A DNA stretch of 64,000 nt from DTU013 sp964490975 (GCA_964490975.1 CAZBEQ010000001.1:87768-151767), one strand, 5' to 3'. Counted from the stretch's first letter, positions 18,154 through 27,555 are shown. The notes: generated by a model not told the origin, from the sequence alone. A program made the numbers and translations.

Positions 18154-18867
18154 ATGATTATAGTAATGAGAAAATCCAATCTAATACTGGTAGCACTTAT
18201 CTTTGCATTGCTGATAGCTATCTACAGTCTCAATATGAATGTAGATAACCAGACTGCAACAGCCGCCAATAAAACATCCGAGCAGAAGATCGTCATCATA
18301 GACGCAGGCCATGGCGGGGAAGATCCAGGCAAAATCAGCAACTATAGCGGTCTTAAGGAAAAAGATCTGAACCTCAGTATTGCACTGAAAATCAAGGAGC
18401 TGCTGGAAAAGGACCAGTATAGTGTGATCATGACACGTGAGGAAGATAAGCTTGTGTACAAAGAGGGAACGACAGATATCTATTACAAGAGGCTGCAGGA
18501 TCTGACAAAACGTAAGGAGATCATGGACAACAGCGGAGCTAATATCGTTGTCAGTATCCATGCGAACAGTTTTCCCCAGACACAGTATTATGGAGCTCAA
18601 ACCTTTTATCCGGAGAATTCTCCAGAGAGTAAAAAGCTAGCTGAATGTATCCAGAAATCTATGCGAGAAAATGTTGACAAGAGCAATAAGCGAGAGCCTC
18701 AGTTAAAGCAGCCGATTGTCATAATCAAGGATCTTAAAACGCCCACAGCCATAGTGGAATGCGGCTTTTTATCCAATGCCGCGGAGGAGCAAAAGCTTGC
18801 GACTGACGAGTATCAGACGACGGTCGCGCAGGCTATAAAAAAGGGTATCGACAGCTATTTCAAGTAG
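18154..18867 (+). CDS. cwlD: N-acetylmuramoyl-L-alanine amidase, CwlD-like
   Basis: 237 residues from the ATG at 18154, chosen because GGGAG lies 9 nt upstream and the membrane signal then sits at the N-terminus (residues ~8-28). An upstream ATG at 18097 is possible. The Amidase_3 domain carries the zinc ligands and catalytic residues: IDAGHGGEDPG (His), a Glu after the LKEKDLNLS helix region, VSIHANS (His) and VECGFLSN (Glu). A short membrane-anchored Amidase_3 protein of this size matches CwlD, which helps form muramic-delta-lactam in the spore cortex. The symbol is a likely, not certain, assignment. Its stop region overlaps the convergent ABC-F gene by 8 nt. Confidence 0.85.
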   Translation: MIIVMRKSNLILVALIFALLIAIYSLNMNVDNQTATAANKTSEQKIVIIDAGHGGEDPGKISNYSGLKEKDLNLSIALKIKELLEKDQYSVIMTREEDKLVYKEGTTDIYYKRLQDLTKRKEIMDNSGANIVVSIHANSFPQTQYYGAQTFYPENSPESKKLAECIQKSMRENVDKSNKREPQLKQPIVIIKDLKTPTAIVECGFLSNAAEEQKLATDEYQTTVAQAIKKGIDSYFK

Positions 18868-20788
18868 CCTGGTCAAAGCCTGCAGATTGCTCTGTCAGCT
18901 CGGACCACTCCTGATATAACTGCTCCAGACGGCTCTCAAGCCCGAGCTGTTCGTTATGGAGGGCAGAGAGCAATATATGGTCGCTGAGGGCAGCCTCCAT
19001 TGACATTTCGTCTGAAATGCAGGCTAGTCGCGTTTCCGTCTTGCTTATCTCGGCTTCACATGCAGTTAGCTGCTTTTCGAGCTTCCGTCTTCTAGCCCGG
19101 TCCTCTTTGACTTCAATGTGTTCCTGCCGGGAGGCGGAGATAGCCCGTCCCTTTTCGTCAGACTGAATTGCAGCAGTTGGTCTGCGGTGGTCGAGATAAT
19201 ACTGGTAGCCGCCCCTGTAATCCTCCAAGCCGTTGTTTGCCATTTCTATGACTCTCGAGGCAAGTTTACTTATAAAGTAACGGTCATGTGAGACGACCAG
19301 AAGAGTTCCGTCAAATACAAGCAATGCTTCCTCCAGTGCCTCTCTTGAATTGATATCCAGATGATTTGTAGGCTCGTCAAGAAGCAGGAGATTTGAACCT
19401 GAAAGCATCAGCTTTACAAGGGCGACCCGGCTCTTTTCACCACCGCTGAGAACGCTTATGGGCTTGTAAACATCTTCGCCTATGAAAAGGAATTGGGCAA
19501 GTGCATTACGGATCTGCGTATGGTTGAGCTCTTCATTATCACTCCAAACCTCTTCCAGGACCGTGTTATGTTCATCCAGACCTTCGAGCTCCTGATCGTA
19601 ATAGCCCAACACGATCTTATGGCCGTATTCGAAGCTACCATATGTCTGTGGTATCTTTCCTGACAGGATCTTGAGCAGTGTTGACTTACCGCAGCCGTTT
19701 GGCCCGACTAAAAATATTTTTTCATTTCGCTTTATATCAAAACTGATATTTTTAAAAAGTTCTTTCCCCGGGAAGCTTTTTGACAGTTCATCGACAAACA
19801 GCACATCATTGCCGCTTGTGACACTGCTCGTAAATTTCAGTTTTATGCTGCCGGGGAGATTTTTGGGCGCATTTATTTTCTCGAGCCTGTCTATTGCCTT
19901 TTGTCGGCTTTCTGCGGCGACGATATTCTTTTCCCTGTTCCAACGGCGCTGCTGCTCGATGAATGCCTCCATCCGGGCTATTTCCTTCTGTTGCAGCTCA
20001 TAATGCTTCTGTTGTATTTCTCTTGCCTCGGACTTCTTTTTGGCATATTGTGTGTAATTGCCGCCATACTCTTTGCATTCATTATTCTCAAGCTCTATGG
20101 TTTTGGTTGTTACAGTATCTAAAAAATATCTGTCATGTGAAATGACAAGAACTGATTTTTTATAGTTTTTCAGGAAATCTTCCAGCCACTCAATGGCGGC
20201 TATATCAAGATGGTTAGTGGGCTCATCCAGCAAAAGCAGGTCAGGCTCCTCCAACAATAGCCTGGCAAGGGCCAGACGGGTTTTTTGTCCTCCGCTCAGC
20301 TTTTTGACAGGAAGTTCGAACTGAGCATCTTCAAAGCCAAGACCTCTTAGGACTCCTCTTATACGGCTGTTATACTCGTAGCCTCCATCGCGGGAAAAGC
20401 GCTCGAGCAGAGCATCATACTCCTTCATCATGGAGCGGAGCCGTTCTTCGTTGCTTTCGCTGCTTATATCTGTTTCAAGCTGCTTCAGACGTTTTTCCGC
20501 AGATATCAGAGCTTTATATGTCGTCAGCATTTCAGCCCATATGGTATTATCCGACTCCAGGCCGGAATACTGATCCAGAAATCCAAGCTTGAGGCCTTTG
20601 GACATGAAGACATCTCCGGAGTCCTGCTGCAGGCTTCCGATTATTATTTTGAAAAGAGTCGATTTACCTGCTCCGTTGACACCGACCAGGCCCGCCTTTT
20701 CACCCTGTAACAGCTTGAAGCTGGCTTTATTCAATATAACGTCTGTTCCAAAGGACAGACTTATTTCGTTACATGATAGAATGATCAT
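18860..20788 (-). CDS. ABC-F family ATPase (ribosome-associated type)
   Basis: About 642 residues, two ABC domains, no membrane segments. Domain 1: Walker A GVNGAGKST, signature LSGGQKTRLALARLL, Walker B LLLLDEPTNHLD. A charged linker (~240-310, rich in EARE/QQKE) is the P-site tRNA-interaction motif of ABC-F proteins. Domain 2: GPNGCGKST, LSGGEKSRVALVKL, LLLLDEPTNHLD. A C-terminal coiled coil (~555-635) resembles Uup/YdiF. It probably acts on the ribosome or resolves stalled complexes. The ATG at 20788 with an upstream GGAG is preferred over a GTG at 20800 that overlaps the GGAG. Confidence 0.92.
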   Translation of the reverse strand: MIILSCNEISLSFGTDVILNKASFKLLQGEKAGLVGVNGAGKSTLFKIIIGSLQQDSGDVFMSKGLKLGFLDQYSGLESDNTIWAEMLTTYKALISAEKRLKQLETDISSESNEERLRSMMKEYDALLERFSRDGGYEYNSRIRGVLRGLGFEDAQFELPVKKLSGGQKTRLALARLLLEEPDLLLLDEPTNHLDIAAIEWLEDFLKNYKKSVLVISHDRYFLDTVTTKTIELENNECKEYGGNYTQYAKKKSEAREIQQKHYELQQKEIARMEAFIEQQRRWNREKNIVAAESRQKAIDRLEKINAPKNLPGSIKLKFTSSVTSGNDVLFVDELSKSFPGKELFKNISFDIKRNEKIFLVGPNGCGKSTLLKILSGKIPQTYGSFEYGHKIVLGYYDQELEGLDEHNTVLEEVWSDNEELNHTQIRNALAQFLFIGEDVYKPISVLSGGEKSRVALVKLMLSGSNLLLLDEPTNHLDINSREALEEALLVFDGTLLVVSHDRYFISKLASRVIEMANNGLEDYRGGYQYYLDHRRPTAAIQSDEKGRAISASRQEHIEVKEDRARRRKLEKQLTACEAEISKTETRLACISDEMSMEAALSDHILLSALHNEQLGLESRLEQLYQEWSELTEQSAGFDQAT

Positions 20789-20864
20789 TTCCCGTCCCAC
20801 TCCGTTGAATGCTTATGATTCCTCCGAGATTTTATTCTAGCAGAATATGTGGCTCGGGGCAATA

Positions 20865-20893
20865 TTGACACAAAAATATCAAAGTAATATAAT
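20865..20893 (+). promoter_or_regulatory. Sigma-A promoter of rex
   Basis: TTGACA (20865-20870), 17-bp spacer, TATAAT (20888-20893): a consensus housekeeping promoter. A TTAACAA half-site (about 20912-20918) lies downstream and could be part of an imperfect Rex operator. A clear GGGAGG precedes the rex ATG. Confidence 0.85.
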
Positions 20894-20937
20894 TTGGGTT
20901 ATATGATGCATTAACAAATTTTTGAGGGAGGCTGTTC

Positions 20938-21582
20938 ATGGCTTCAAAAAAGAAAGTCTCTATCGCTGTAATCAAGCGACTTCCAAGATATTTCAGATAT
21001 TTATCGGATTTGCTGATGATGGACATAACAAGGATATCATCCAAGGAACTCAGCAGCAGGATGGGGATAACAGCATCACAGATAAGGCAGGATCTGAATT
21101 GCTTTGGAGGCTTCGGTCAGCAGGGCTATGGATATAATGTAGAACTGCTGTACAATGAGATAGCAAACATATTAGGTATCAGCAGCAAGTTTCAGACGAT
21201 TATCCTGGGCGCCGGCAATATGGGACAGGCGCTTGCCCATTATGGCAACTTCGAAAAAAGAGGCTTTAAAACCATAGGTATATTTGATGTAGATTCAGAT
21301 TTGATCGGCAAAAAGATCAATAACATCGAAATAATGGATATGAAAACACTCGATGAGTTTGTTAAAAAGAACCAGGTCGATATTGTCATGCTTACCGTGC
21401 CATTCGAGCATGCGCGTGATACGGCGGAAAAAGTTGCGCGTCTTGGCATCAAAGGACTGTGGAACTTCTCACCGATGGATCTGAAGCTTCCGTATGAAAT
21501 GGTCATTGAGAATGTGCACCTCAGTGACAGTTTAATGGTTTTGGGCTATAAAATAAGGGATAAGTTTGAAATACAGGCGTGA
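20938..21582 (+). CDS. rex: Redox-sensing transcriptional repressor Rex
   Basis: 214 residues. N-terminal winged helix (1-80) contains VIKRLPRYFRYL, SSKELSSRMGITASQIRQDLNCFG and the family-typical FGQQGYGY. The C-terminal Rossmann domain has GAGNMGQAL for NAD(H) and IDxDVD-like IFDVDSD. Rex releases DNA when the NADH/NAD+ ratio rises and usually controls fermentation and hydrogenase genes in Clostridia. It is monocistronic, with its own promoter (20865) and terminator (21594). It is full length and unremarkable. Confidence 0.97.
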   Translation: MASKKKVSIAVIKRLPRYFRYLSDLLMMDITRISSKELSSRMGITASQIRQDLNCFGGFGQQGYGYNVELLYNEIANILGISSKFQTIILGAGNMGQALAHYGNFEKRGFKTIGIFDVDSDLIGKKINNIEIMDMKTLDEFVKKNQVDIVMLTVPFEHARDTAEKVARLGIKGLWNFSPMDLKLPYEMVIENVHLSDSLMVLGYKIRDKFEIQA

Positions 21583-21593
21583 AAATAAAGCAA

Positions 21594-21626
21594 AGCGTCC
21601 GGGTACCATGTACACGGACGCTTTTT
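21594..21626 (+). terminator. Intrinsic terminator of rex
   Basis: AGCGTCCG (21594-21601) pairs with CGGACGCT (21615-21622), followed by T's to 21626. AAA precedes the stem, so it could serve weakly in both directions. Confidence 0.9.
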
Positions 21627-21630
21627 AGAA

Positions 21631-21686
21631 TCAAGGGGGACGGGGGTTTTTGATTATCAATAATCAAAAACCCCCGTCCCCCTTGA
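21631..21686. repeat. Perfect 26-bp inverted repeat with 4-nt loop
   Basis: The left arm (21631-21656) begins TCAAGGGGGACGGGGG and the right arm (21661-21686) is its exact complement, with loop TCAA. It sits 4 nt from the stop codon of aroA and so can end transcription from the minus strand, although neither side ends in a classical T-run. The GGGGGACGGGG core links it to the GGGACAGT-type repeats at 47758, 55655 and 63796. Confidence 0.9.
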
Positions 21687-21690
21687 TTTA

Positions 21691-22965
21691 TTAAAGCTTG
21701 TTAAGTGTTTCAAAAAATTTAGGGTATACAATATCTACGGATTGAGTCTTCCTTATAGTTGTTTCTTCTTCTGCAACTAATCCGGCTACTGATAATGCCA
21801 TAGCATGTGAGTGGTTGTTATCGCTGTCGACGACTGTACCTTTGAGAGATTTCCTGCCTTCGATTATCAGGGCATCCTCGTTTTCTGTAATTTTTGCACC
21901 CATTTTTGCGAGCTCTTTCGAAATAGCCTTCAGCTTGCCTGACTCCTTAACCTTGAAACCTGAGAGACCGGCTATTTCAGTAGTGCCTTCAGCCAGCGAA
22001 GCAGCAACGACCATGACCGGAAGTTCGTCAATAAGGCTTGGTACGATCTGACGGCCTATTTTTGCGCATTTCAGGGCGGATGTCATTACATGGATGTCGG
22101 CAACACTTTCTCCGCTGACACTTCTTTCATTTAGCAGCTCGATTTTAGCTCCCATTTCCTTATACACATTCAGTATGCCGGTCCTTGTAGGATTAATGCC
22201 AACATTCCTGATAACAATATCCGAATTGGGGACTAGCAATGCAGCTGTTATAAAGTATGCAGCCATTGATATATCACCGGGTATGGATACCTTTTGAGCG
22301 TATAGATTTTCCACTGAATGGGATTTGACTAAAAGTCCGTCAGTTTTGATATCTGCACCGAAATAGTTGAGCATCAGTTCGGTATGGTCTCTTGACTTTA
22401 CAGGCTCTCTGACGATCGTTTTCCCGTCTGAATAAAGCCCGGCAATTAGCAGAGGGGATTTAATGTGCGTTTCATGCAATGGCAGTTCACAATCGATGCC
22501 TTTGAGCCTAACCGGTGATATTACAAGCGGACAGAGGTTGCCATCTTCCTTGCCGGAGATAATTGCCCCCATCTGCCGGAGGTAGCTAACAGTCTTGCCA
22601 ACCGGCTTTCTCATTGAAGCTTCGTTTCTTATCACACCGGAGTTGAATGGCTGGCCGCACAGAACTCCCAACAGAAGTCTTAATGCGGTACCCGAGCGTC
22701 CTGCATTGAGTGCGGAAGCGGGAGCCTTAAGGCCATACAACCCTTTGCCATGAACCTTGACCTTGTTATCCTGAAGAATTTCGATACCAACCTGCATCCT
22801 TCTGAAACAATCAATAGTACTGATGCAGTCTTCTCCGAGCAGAAAGTTGTCTATTTCTGTAGTTCCGCTAGCGAGAGCTCCGATAACTATTGCCCTATGA
22901 GAAATAGATTTGTCACCGGGTACGGTTATTTCTCCCTTAAGTCTGTTCCTGTTCTCAATTAACAC
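21691..22965 (-). CDS. aroA: 3-phosphoshikimate 1-carboxyvinyltransferase (EPSP synthase)
   Basis: 424 residues, the usual length. It transfers enolpyruvyl from PEP to shikimate-3-phosphate in aromatic amino-acid synthesis. Motifs: PGDKSISHRAIV at residues ~17-28 (phosphate and PEP binding), NAGRSGTALRLLLG (the glyphosate-site loop, here NAGRSGTA), MRKPVG, SLIDELPV and the C-terminal VDSDNNHSHAMAL. Start is a GTG after a G-rich ribosome site. It is the last gene of the aroF-tyrA-aroA operon, 32 nt after tyrA. A large hairpin (21631-21686) follows its stop. Confidence 0.97.
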   Translation of the reverse strand: MLIENRNRLKGEITVPGDKSISHRAIVIGALASGTTEIDNFLLGEDCISTIDCFRRMQVGIEILQDNKVKVHGKGLYGLKAPASALNAGRSGTALRLLLGVLCGQPFNSGVIRNEASMRKPVGKTVSYLRQMGAIISGKEDGNLCPLVISPVRLKGIDCELPLHETHIKSPLLIAGLYSDGKTIVREPVKSRDHTELMLNYFGADIKTDGLLVKSHSVENLYAQKVSIPGDISMAAYFITAALLVPNSDIVIRNVGINPTRTGILNVYKEMGAKIELLNERSVSGESVADIHVMTSALKCAKIGRQIVPSLIDELPVMVVAASLAEGTTEIAGLSGFKVKESGKLKAISKELAKMGAKITENEDALIIEGRKSLKGTVVDSDNNHSHAMALSVAGLVAEEETTIRKTQSVDIVYPKFFETLNKL

Positions 22966-22997
22966 GCTATTCCCCCCTGATATTTGAAATCATATAA

Positions 22998-24098
22998 TTA
23001 CCTATTTTTATATACTTTATATCCTGTTTGCAGGAGCAAGTCAAAGGCAATATTTACACTTTCTATATCGGACAGTGTAATTATCAGACATCCTTGCTCG
23101 AATTCTCTGCTGTTTGCAACATTTATGTTTTTAATATTTATATTATTATGACCTAGTATTGTTGCTATTTCTCCAATAATTCCGGGCCTGTCCTGTACAT
23201 CTACAATAAGCTTGTGGATCGACGGCAGCAGACCATGCCCGTTATCTGCAAGCGAATCCCTGAATTGACCGGCCTGGTGAAAGAATTCATATATTTGCTC
23301 CGAACATCCATTTTCAAGAAATCCCGTAAATTCGTCTAATAATTCATTAAGCTGCTTCATTATCGACAATAATTGTCGTTTATTGCTCAACACTATATTT
23401 TCCCATAAGCCCGGATTTGACGAAGCGATCCGGGTTATATCCCTGAAGCCGCCTGCTGCCAGAGTTTGCATTTTACCGCTGCCTTGGTCGGCCTGCTTAA
23501 CGAGGTTCACCAATGCGGCTGCAAGCACATGGGGGAGATGGCTTATACTGCCTGCAGCTCTATCGTGCTCTTCCGCTGTCATTACCATAGGTATTGCGCC
23601 AATGCTCCCAACAACTGTTGAAAGTGTTTGGATATCCTCCTGCGATGCGCCTGCAGCCGGAGTAAGGATATAGTATGCATTTTCAAACAGGTGTGCAAAG
23701 CTGTTTATATAGCCCGACCTTTCAGTGCCTGCCATTGGATGGCCTCCAATAAATTTAGGCGCTGCATGTGTTTTTTCAACGTACTCTATAATCTCACTTT
23801 TCGTGCTACATACATCGGTGATAATAGTTTCGCCATTTACTTTCGGAGCCAGCATATCGATATAAGCAAACGCCTGTGTTACCGGAGTGCAAATGAATAT
23901 GATGTCTGAGGAACAGACACTGTTGTCCGGCACATCAAGACCTTTATCTATTGTCCCATGTTCGAGCGCATGCTTGAGGGCTGAAGGATCGCTGTCTACC
24001 GCAATGATTTCACTTATCGCTGTCTTTGCCCGCAATGCCCGTGCCAAAGATCCGCCGATCAAGCCCAGTCCGATGATAGTTACTCTTTTAAGCTCCAT
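22998..24098 (-). CDS. tyrA: Prephenate dehydrogenase with C-terminal ACT domain
   Basis: 366 residues. The N-terminal Rossmann fold has GLGLIGGSLARAL for NAD(P)+. The catalytic core includes DVCSTKSEI, GGHPMAGTE and ISHLPHVLAAAL (catalytic His). The last ~70 residues (VDVQDRPGIIGEIATIL and following) are an ACT domain, normally the tyrosine feedback site. It oxidatively decarboxylates prephenate to 4-hydroxyphenylpyruvate. The start overlaps the end of aroF by several codons, indicating translational coupling. Confidence 0.96.
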   Translation of the reverse strand: MELKRVTIIGLGLIGGSLARALRAKTAISEIIAVDSDPSALKHALEHGTIDKGLDVPDNSVCSSDIIFICTPVTQAFAYIDMLAPKVNGETIITDVCSTKSEIIEYVEKTHAAPKFIGGHPMAGTERSGYINSFAHLFENAYYILTPAAGASQEDIQTLSTVVGSIGAIPMVMTAEEHDRAAGSISHLPHVLAAALVNLVKQADQGSGKMQTLAAGGFRDITRIASSNPGLWENIVLSNKRQLLSIMKQLNELLDEFTGFLENGCSEQIYEFFHQAGQFRDSLADNGHGLLPSIHKLIVDVQDRPGIIGEIATILGHNNINIKNINVANSREFEQGCLIITLSDIESVNIAFDLLLQTGYKVYKNR

Positions 24099-25113
24099 AT
24101 CTTAACTCTCTACCTACTATTTCGGCAATCTTTGCTATATCTTTACACAAACTGTCAAAAGATTCCGGATCTAGTTGCTGAGCTGCATCTGAAAGTGCAC
24201 ATCTGGGACATGGATGCACTTCTATAATAAGCCCGTCGGCACCTGCGGCAATAGCTGCCCTCGAAAGCGGCAGGATATATTGAGTCTTGCCTGCGGCATG
24301 GCTGGGGTCTACGATCACCGGTAGATGGCTGTTGCTCTTGACCACCGGGATGGCGCTGATATCGAGAGTATTCCTTGTTGCTGTTTCAAAGGTCCTGATA
24401 CCTCGTTCACACAGCACTACATTATAATTACCCTCACTCATTATATATTCAGCTGCATTGAGCCACTCATCTATAGTTGTTGCAGAGCCTCTTTTGAATA
24501 ATACCGGTTTTCCCGAGCGGCCGACCTCTCTGAGAAGGTGGAAGTTCTGTGAATTACGTGCGCCGATCTGAAACATATCGACATACATTGCCGCTATCTC
24601 GACAGATCGCTCGCTGATAACTTCTGTTACGGTAAGCAGGCCTGTGGCCTCACTTGCCTCCTTTAGCATTTTCAGTCCTTCTTCCTCCAGACCCTGAAAA
24701 GAGTACGGAGAGGTCCTTGGTTTAAAAGCTCCTCCGCGCAGGAACTGTGCTCCTGATTTCTTGACGGCCTTTGCTGCTTCCATGATCTGGTCGGGGCTTT
24801 CTATAGCACAAGGACCTGCCATCATTACAAGCTCTCTGCCACCGATCTTTACACCACCTACATCTATAACACTAGGCTCGGGCTTGAACGTCTTGCCTGC
24901 CAGTTTGTAGCTTTCCATTATTGGGACCAGTTTATCGACACCCTGCATAAGTTCAAGAGGTATATCCCGCAAAAGCCTTTTGTCGCCTATTACGCCGATA
25001 ATAGTCCTCTCGGTGCCCGTTGAGATATGAACACCTAATCCGGCATTCTCCAGTACGTTTGTGACCTCATGGATCTCTGATTCCTTTGAGCCGGGCTTCA
25101 TTACAATAATCAT
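24088..25113 (-). CDS. aroF: 3-deoxy-7-phosphoheptulonate synthase, class I-beta
   Basis: About 341 residues. It condenses PEP and erythrose-4-phosphate, the first step of the shikimate pathway. The N-terminal ~70 residues form the ferredoxin-like regulatory domain typical of the Thermotoga/Bacillus type. The barrel has MMAGPCAIES, FLRGGAFKPRTSPYSFQG, QIGARNSQNF, LFKRGSATTIDEW, DPSHAAGKT and EVHPCP. The second in-frame ATG (25113) lies 8 nt from AGGA and is preferred over the ATG at 25119. It is the first gene of the aroF-tyrA-aroA operon. The 230-nt upstream region holds AT-rich DNA and no obvious T-box. Confidence 0.96.
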   Translation of the reverse strand: MIIVMKPGSKESEIHEVTNVLENAGLGVHISTGTERTIIGVIGDKRLLRDIPLELMQGVDKLVPIMESYKLAGKTFKPEPSVIDVGGVKIGGRELVMMAGPCAIESPDQIMEAAKAVKKSGAQFLRGGAFKPRTSPYSFQGLEEEGLKMLKEASEATGLLTVTEVISERSVEIAAMYVDMFQIGARNSQNFHLLREVGRSGKPVLFKRGSATTIDEWLNAAEYIMSEGNYNVVLCERGIRTFETATRNTLDISAIPVVKSNSHLPVIVDPSHAAGKTQYILPLSRAAIAAGADGLIIEVHPCPRCALSDAAQQLDPESFDSLCKDIAKIAEIVGRELRYGA

Positions 25114-25291
25114 TTCCATCTTCCTTTCTGCCGTTTTTCGTTTGCTACTGTGCTATTCTTTCCATTCTGCCGTTTTACGAACAATTATATTGAAGAACGT
25201 ACTATTATTGCTATTTTGATATAAATTTACAATGATACAAAGGAAATGTCAAGGAAAACGGTTCCGGAGGCGGTCTGTTTCAAGAAAATCC

Positions 25292-25319
25292 TTGAACTGG
25301 GTTTTAGGTATGTTATAAT
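25292..25319 (+). promoter_or_regulatory. Sigma-A promoter of the EF-G paralogue
   Basis: TTGAAC (25292-25297), 16-bp spacer and TATAAT (25314-25319), about 90 bp upstream of the start codon used here. Confidence 0.75.
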
Positions 25320-25410
25320 ATAAATTGTGTCATAATACCTGTTATTCTTGAATCATTTTCCTGTTTTTAGGAAAATATATAAGAGTGTAATAAAACAAGG
25401 GGGAATTCAT

Positions 25411-27501
25411 ATGAAGGATTATACCGTGGGAAAGCTCCGCAATGTGTGCCTTATGTCGCACGGCGGGGCAGGTAAGACGACTCTTGCAGAGGCTATGCTG
25501 TTCAACACCGGGGTACTAGACAGGTTGGGCAAGGTAAATGACGGTAATACTACTACGGATTACGACCCGGAGGAAATCAAAAGAAAAATTTCCATCAACA
25601 CTTCTATTGCACCTTGTGAATGGAAGGATGCTAAGATCAATGTTATCGACACTCCCGGTTATTTTGACTTCGTGGGAGAAGTAAAGCAGGGGATCAGAGT
25701 CTCTGATGCCGCACTGATTTTGGTTTCGGCCAAGAGCGGCGTAGCAGTTGGAACGGAAAAGTCCTGGGCATATGCAAAGGAACAGGGATTGCCCAAAATG
25801 TTCTTCGTTAACAAGATGGACGAAGAAAATGCAAATTTCTTTCAAGTACTTAACCAGTTGACAAATACATTTGGCAAAAATGTAATCGCATTCCAGCTTC
25901 CGATAATTGAAGGCGAGAAATTTACAGGTTTTGTTGATGTTATTAATATGAAAGCAAAGAAGTTCGACAAGGATAAGCTAGTAGATATAGCTATTCCTGC
26001 CGGTTTGAATGATAAGATAGCTGCGGTCAGGGATGCGCTCAACGAAGCAATTGCCGAGACCGATGAGAATTTGATGGAAAAATTCTTTGGTGGCGAAGAG
26101 TTTACTAATGAAGAAATTCAAAAGGGTCTTAGCGCCGGTATTTCTGATGGCTCTATAGTTCCTGTACTCTGCGGTTCAGCATATCTTAACCTGGGGATTC
26201 AGACACTGATGGATGTTATTATCGAATATATGCCCTCACCTGCAGTCAAGCCGGTAATTAAGGCAGTCAAGCCCGGTACGGACACAGTAGTGGAATTGAA
26301 GAATTCTGCAAATGAAAGTATGTCAGCTCTTGTTTTCAAAACGATTGCAGACCCCTTTGTCGGTAAGATCTCTATATTCAGAGTATATTCAGGTACATTA
26401 AAATCCGACTCAGTTGTTTATAATTCAGCAGCTGAGAAAACTGAAAAAACTGCTCAGGTATTCATGCTGAGAGGAAAGAAACAGATTCCTGTTGACAAGC
26501 TTATCACAGGCGATATCGGTGCGGTTGCAAAGCTCCAGTATACTAACACCAATGATACCCTGTGTGATCAGGCAAAGCCCGTTATGCTCGATGAGATAGT
26601 ATTCCCTGAACCGGCGCTTTCTCTTGCAGTAGAGCCGAAGGCTAAAGGCGACGAGGAAAAGATCGGTACAGGGCTCAACAGGCTGCAGGACGAAGATCCT
26701 ACCTTCAAGGTAGAATTGAATACCGAAACGCATCAGACTGTTATCTCAGGTGTTGGCGAACAGCATCTTGATGTTATAGTAAGCAAGCTCAAGGCGAAGT
26801 TCGGAGTTTCCGTAAATCTGGTCGACCCTAAGGTACCATACAGAGAGACGATCAAAAAGAAGGTCAAGGTCGAAGGCAAGCATAAGAAACAGTCCGGTGG
26901 CCACGGCCAATATGGACATGTTTGGGTAGAATTCGAGCATGGAGAATCCCAGGATCTTGTATTTGAAGAAAAGATTTTTGGTGGTTCCGTACCGAAGCAG
27001 TATCATCCCGCAGTTGAAAAAGGCCTGCGCGAAGCAATACCGCACGGAATTCTGGCCGGTTACCCGGTCGTTAATCTTAAGGCTACTCTGGTGGATGGAT
27101 CATATCACGATGTCGACTCTTCGGAAATGGCGTTCAAGATCGCAGCCCGCCTTGCATACAAGAAGGGCCTTCCGTTGGCAAACCCTGTACTTCTCGAGCC
27201 TATAAGCCATGTTGAAGTATACATTCCTGACGCATACATGGGAGACATCATTGGCGATCTTAACAAGAGAAGAGGAAGGATCCTTGGCATGAATCCGCAG
27301 GATGGCGGCCTGCAGGAGGTGGTTGCTGAGGTCCCGACTGCTGAGATGTTCAAGTATGCCAACGACCTCAGAAGTATGACCCAGGGCAGGGGCTATTTCA
27401 AACAGACTTTTGACAGGTATGAGGAAGCTCCGGGCAACGTAGCACAGAAGGTCATCGAAGAAGCAAAGAAGGAAATGACAGAGGAAGAAGACGAGGAGTA
27501 A
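25411..27501 (+). CDS. Elongation factor G paralogue (EF-G2 type)
   Basis: 696 residues from the ATG at 25411, which follows an AAGGGGG; an ATG at 25348 would add 21 atypical residues. Domains I-V of EF-G are present: the G1 loop reads SHGGAGKTTL rather than the AHIDAGKTT of canonical EF-G, G3 is DTPGYFDF, G4 NKMD, and domain IV carries SGGHGQYGHVWVEFEHGE. The altered G1 and the absence of neighbouring rpsL, rpsG or tuf genes mark it as the paralogue found in many Firmicutes and Actinobacteria, whose role (recycling or stress translation) is unclear. It has its own promoter (25292) and terminator (27529). Confidence 0.92.
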   Translation: MKDYTVGKLRNVCLMSHGGAGKTTLAEAMLFNTGVLDRLGKVNDGNTTTDYDPEEIKRKISINTSIAPCEWKDAKINVIDTPGYFDFVGEVKQGIRVSDAALILVSAKSGVAVGTEKSWAYAKEQGLPKMFFVNKMDEENANFFQVLNQLTNTFGKNVIAFQLPIIEGEKFTGFVDVINMKAKKFDKDKLVDIAIPAGLNDKIAAVRDALNEAIAETDENLMEKFFGGEEFTNEEIQKGLSAGISDGSIVPVLCGSAYLNLGIQTLMDVIIEYMPSPAVKPVIKAVKPGTDTVVELKNSANESMSALVFKTIADPFVGKISIFRVYSGTLKSDSVVYNSAAEKTEKTAQVFMLRGKKQIPVDKLITGDIGAVAKLQYTNTNDTLCDQAKPVMLDEIVFPEPALSLAVEPKAKGDEEKIGTGLNRLQDEDPTFKVELNTETHQTVISGVGEQHLDVIVSKLKAKFGVSVNLVDPKVPYRETIKKKVKVEGKHKKQSGGHGQYGHVWVEFEHGESQDLVFEEKIFGGSVPKQYHPAVEKGLREAIPHGILAGYPVVNLKATLVDGSYHDVDSSEMAFKIAARLAYKKGLPLANPVLLEPISHVEVYIPDAYMGDIIGDLNKRRGRILGMNPQDGGLQEVVAEVPTAEMFKYANDLRSMTQGRGYFKQTFDRYEEAPGNVAQKVIEEAKKEMTEEEDEE

Positions 27502-27528
27502 GAAGGGTACAATTAATTAAATATCATT

Positions 27529-27555
27529 GGAGCTGTCTGAAAAGGCAGCTCCTTT
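27529..27555 (+). terminator. Intrinsic terminator of the EF-G paralogue gene
   Basis: GGAGCTG-TC (27529-27537) pairs with GG-CAGCTCC (27544-27552), followed by TTTAT. Confidence 0.85.

Noticed and set aside
18860..18867. 8-nt overlap of the convergent amidase and ABC-F genes as a regulatory device
   Set aside because: Short tail-to-tail overlaps are common in compact genomes, and no antiterminator or hairpin marks this one.
25120..25347. T-box or tryptophan-type leader before aroF
   Set aside because: No TGGNACCGCG motif or attenuator-like pair was found in the minus-strand leader.
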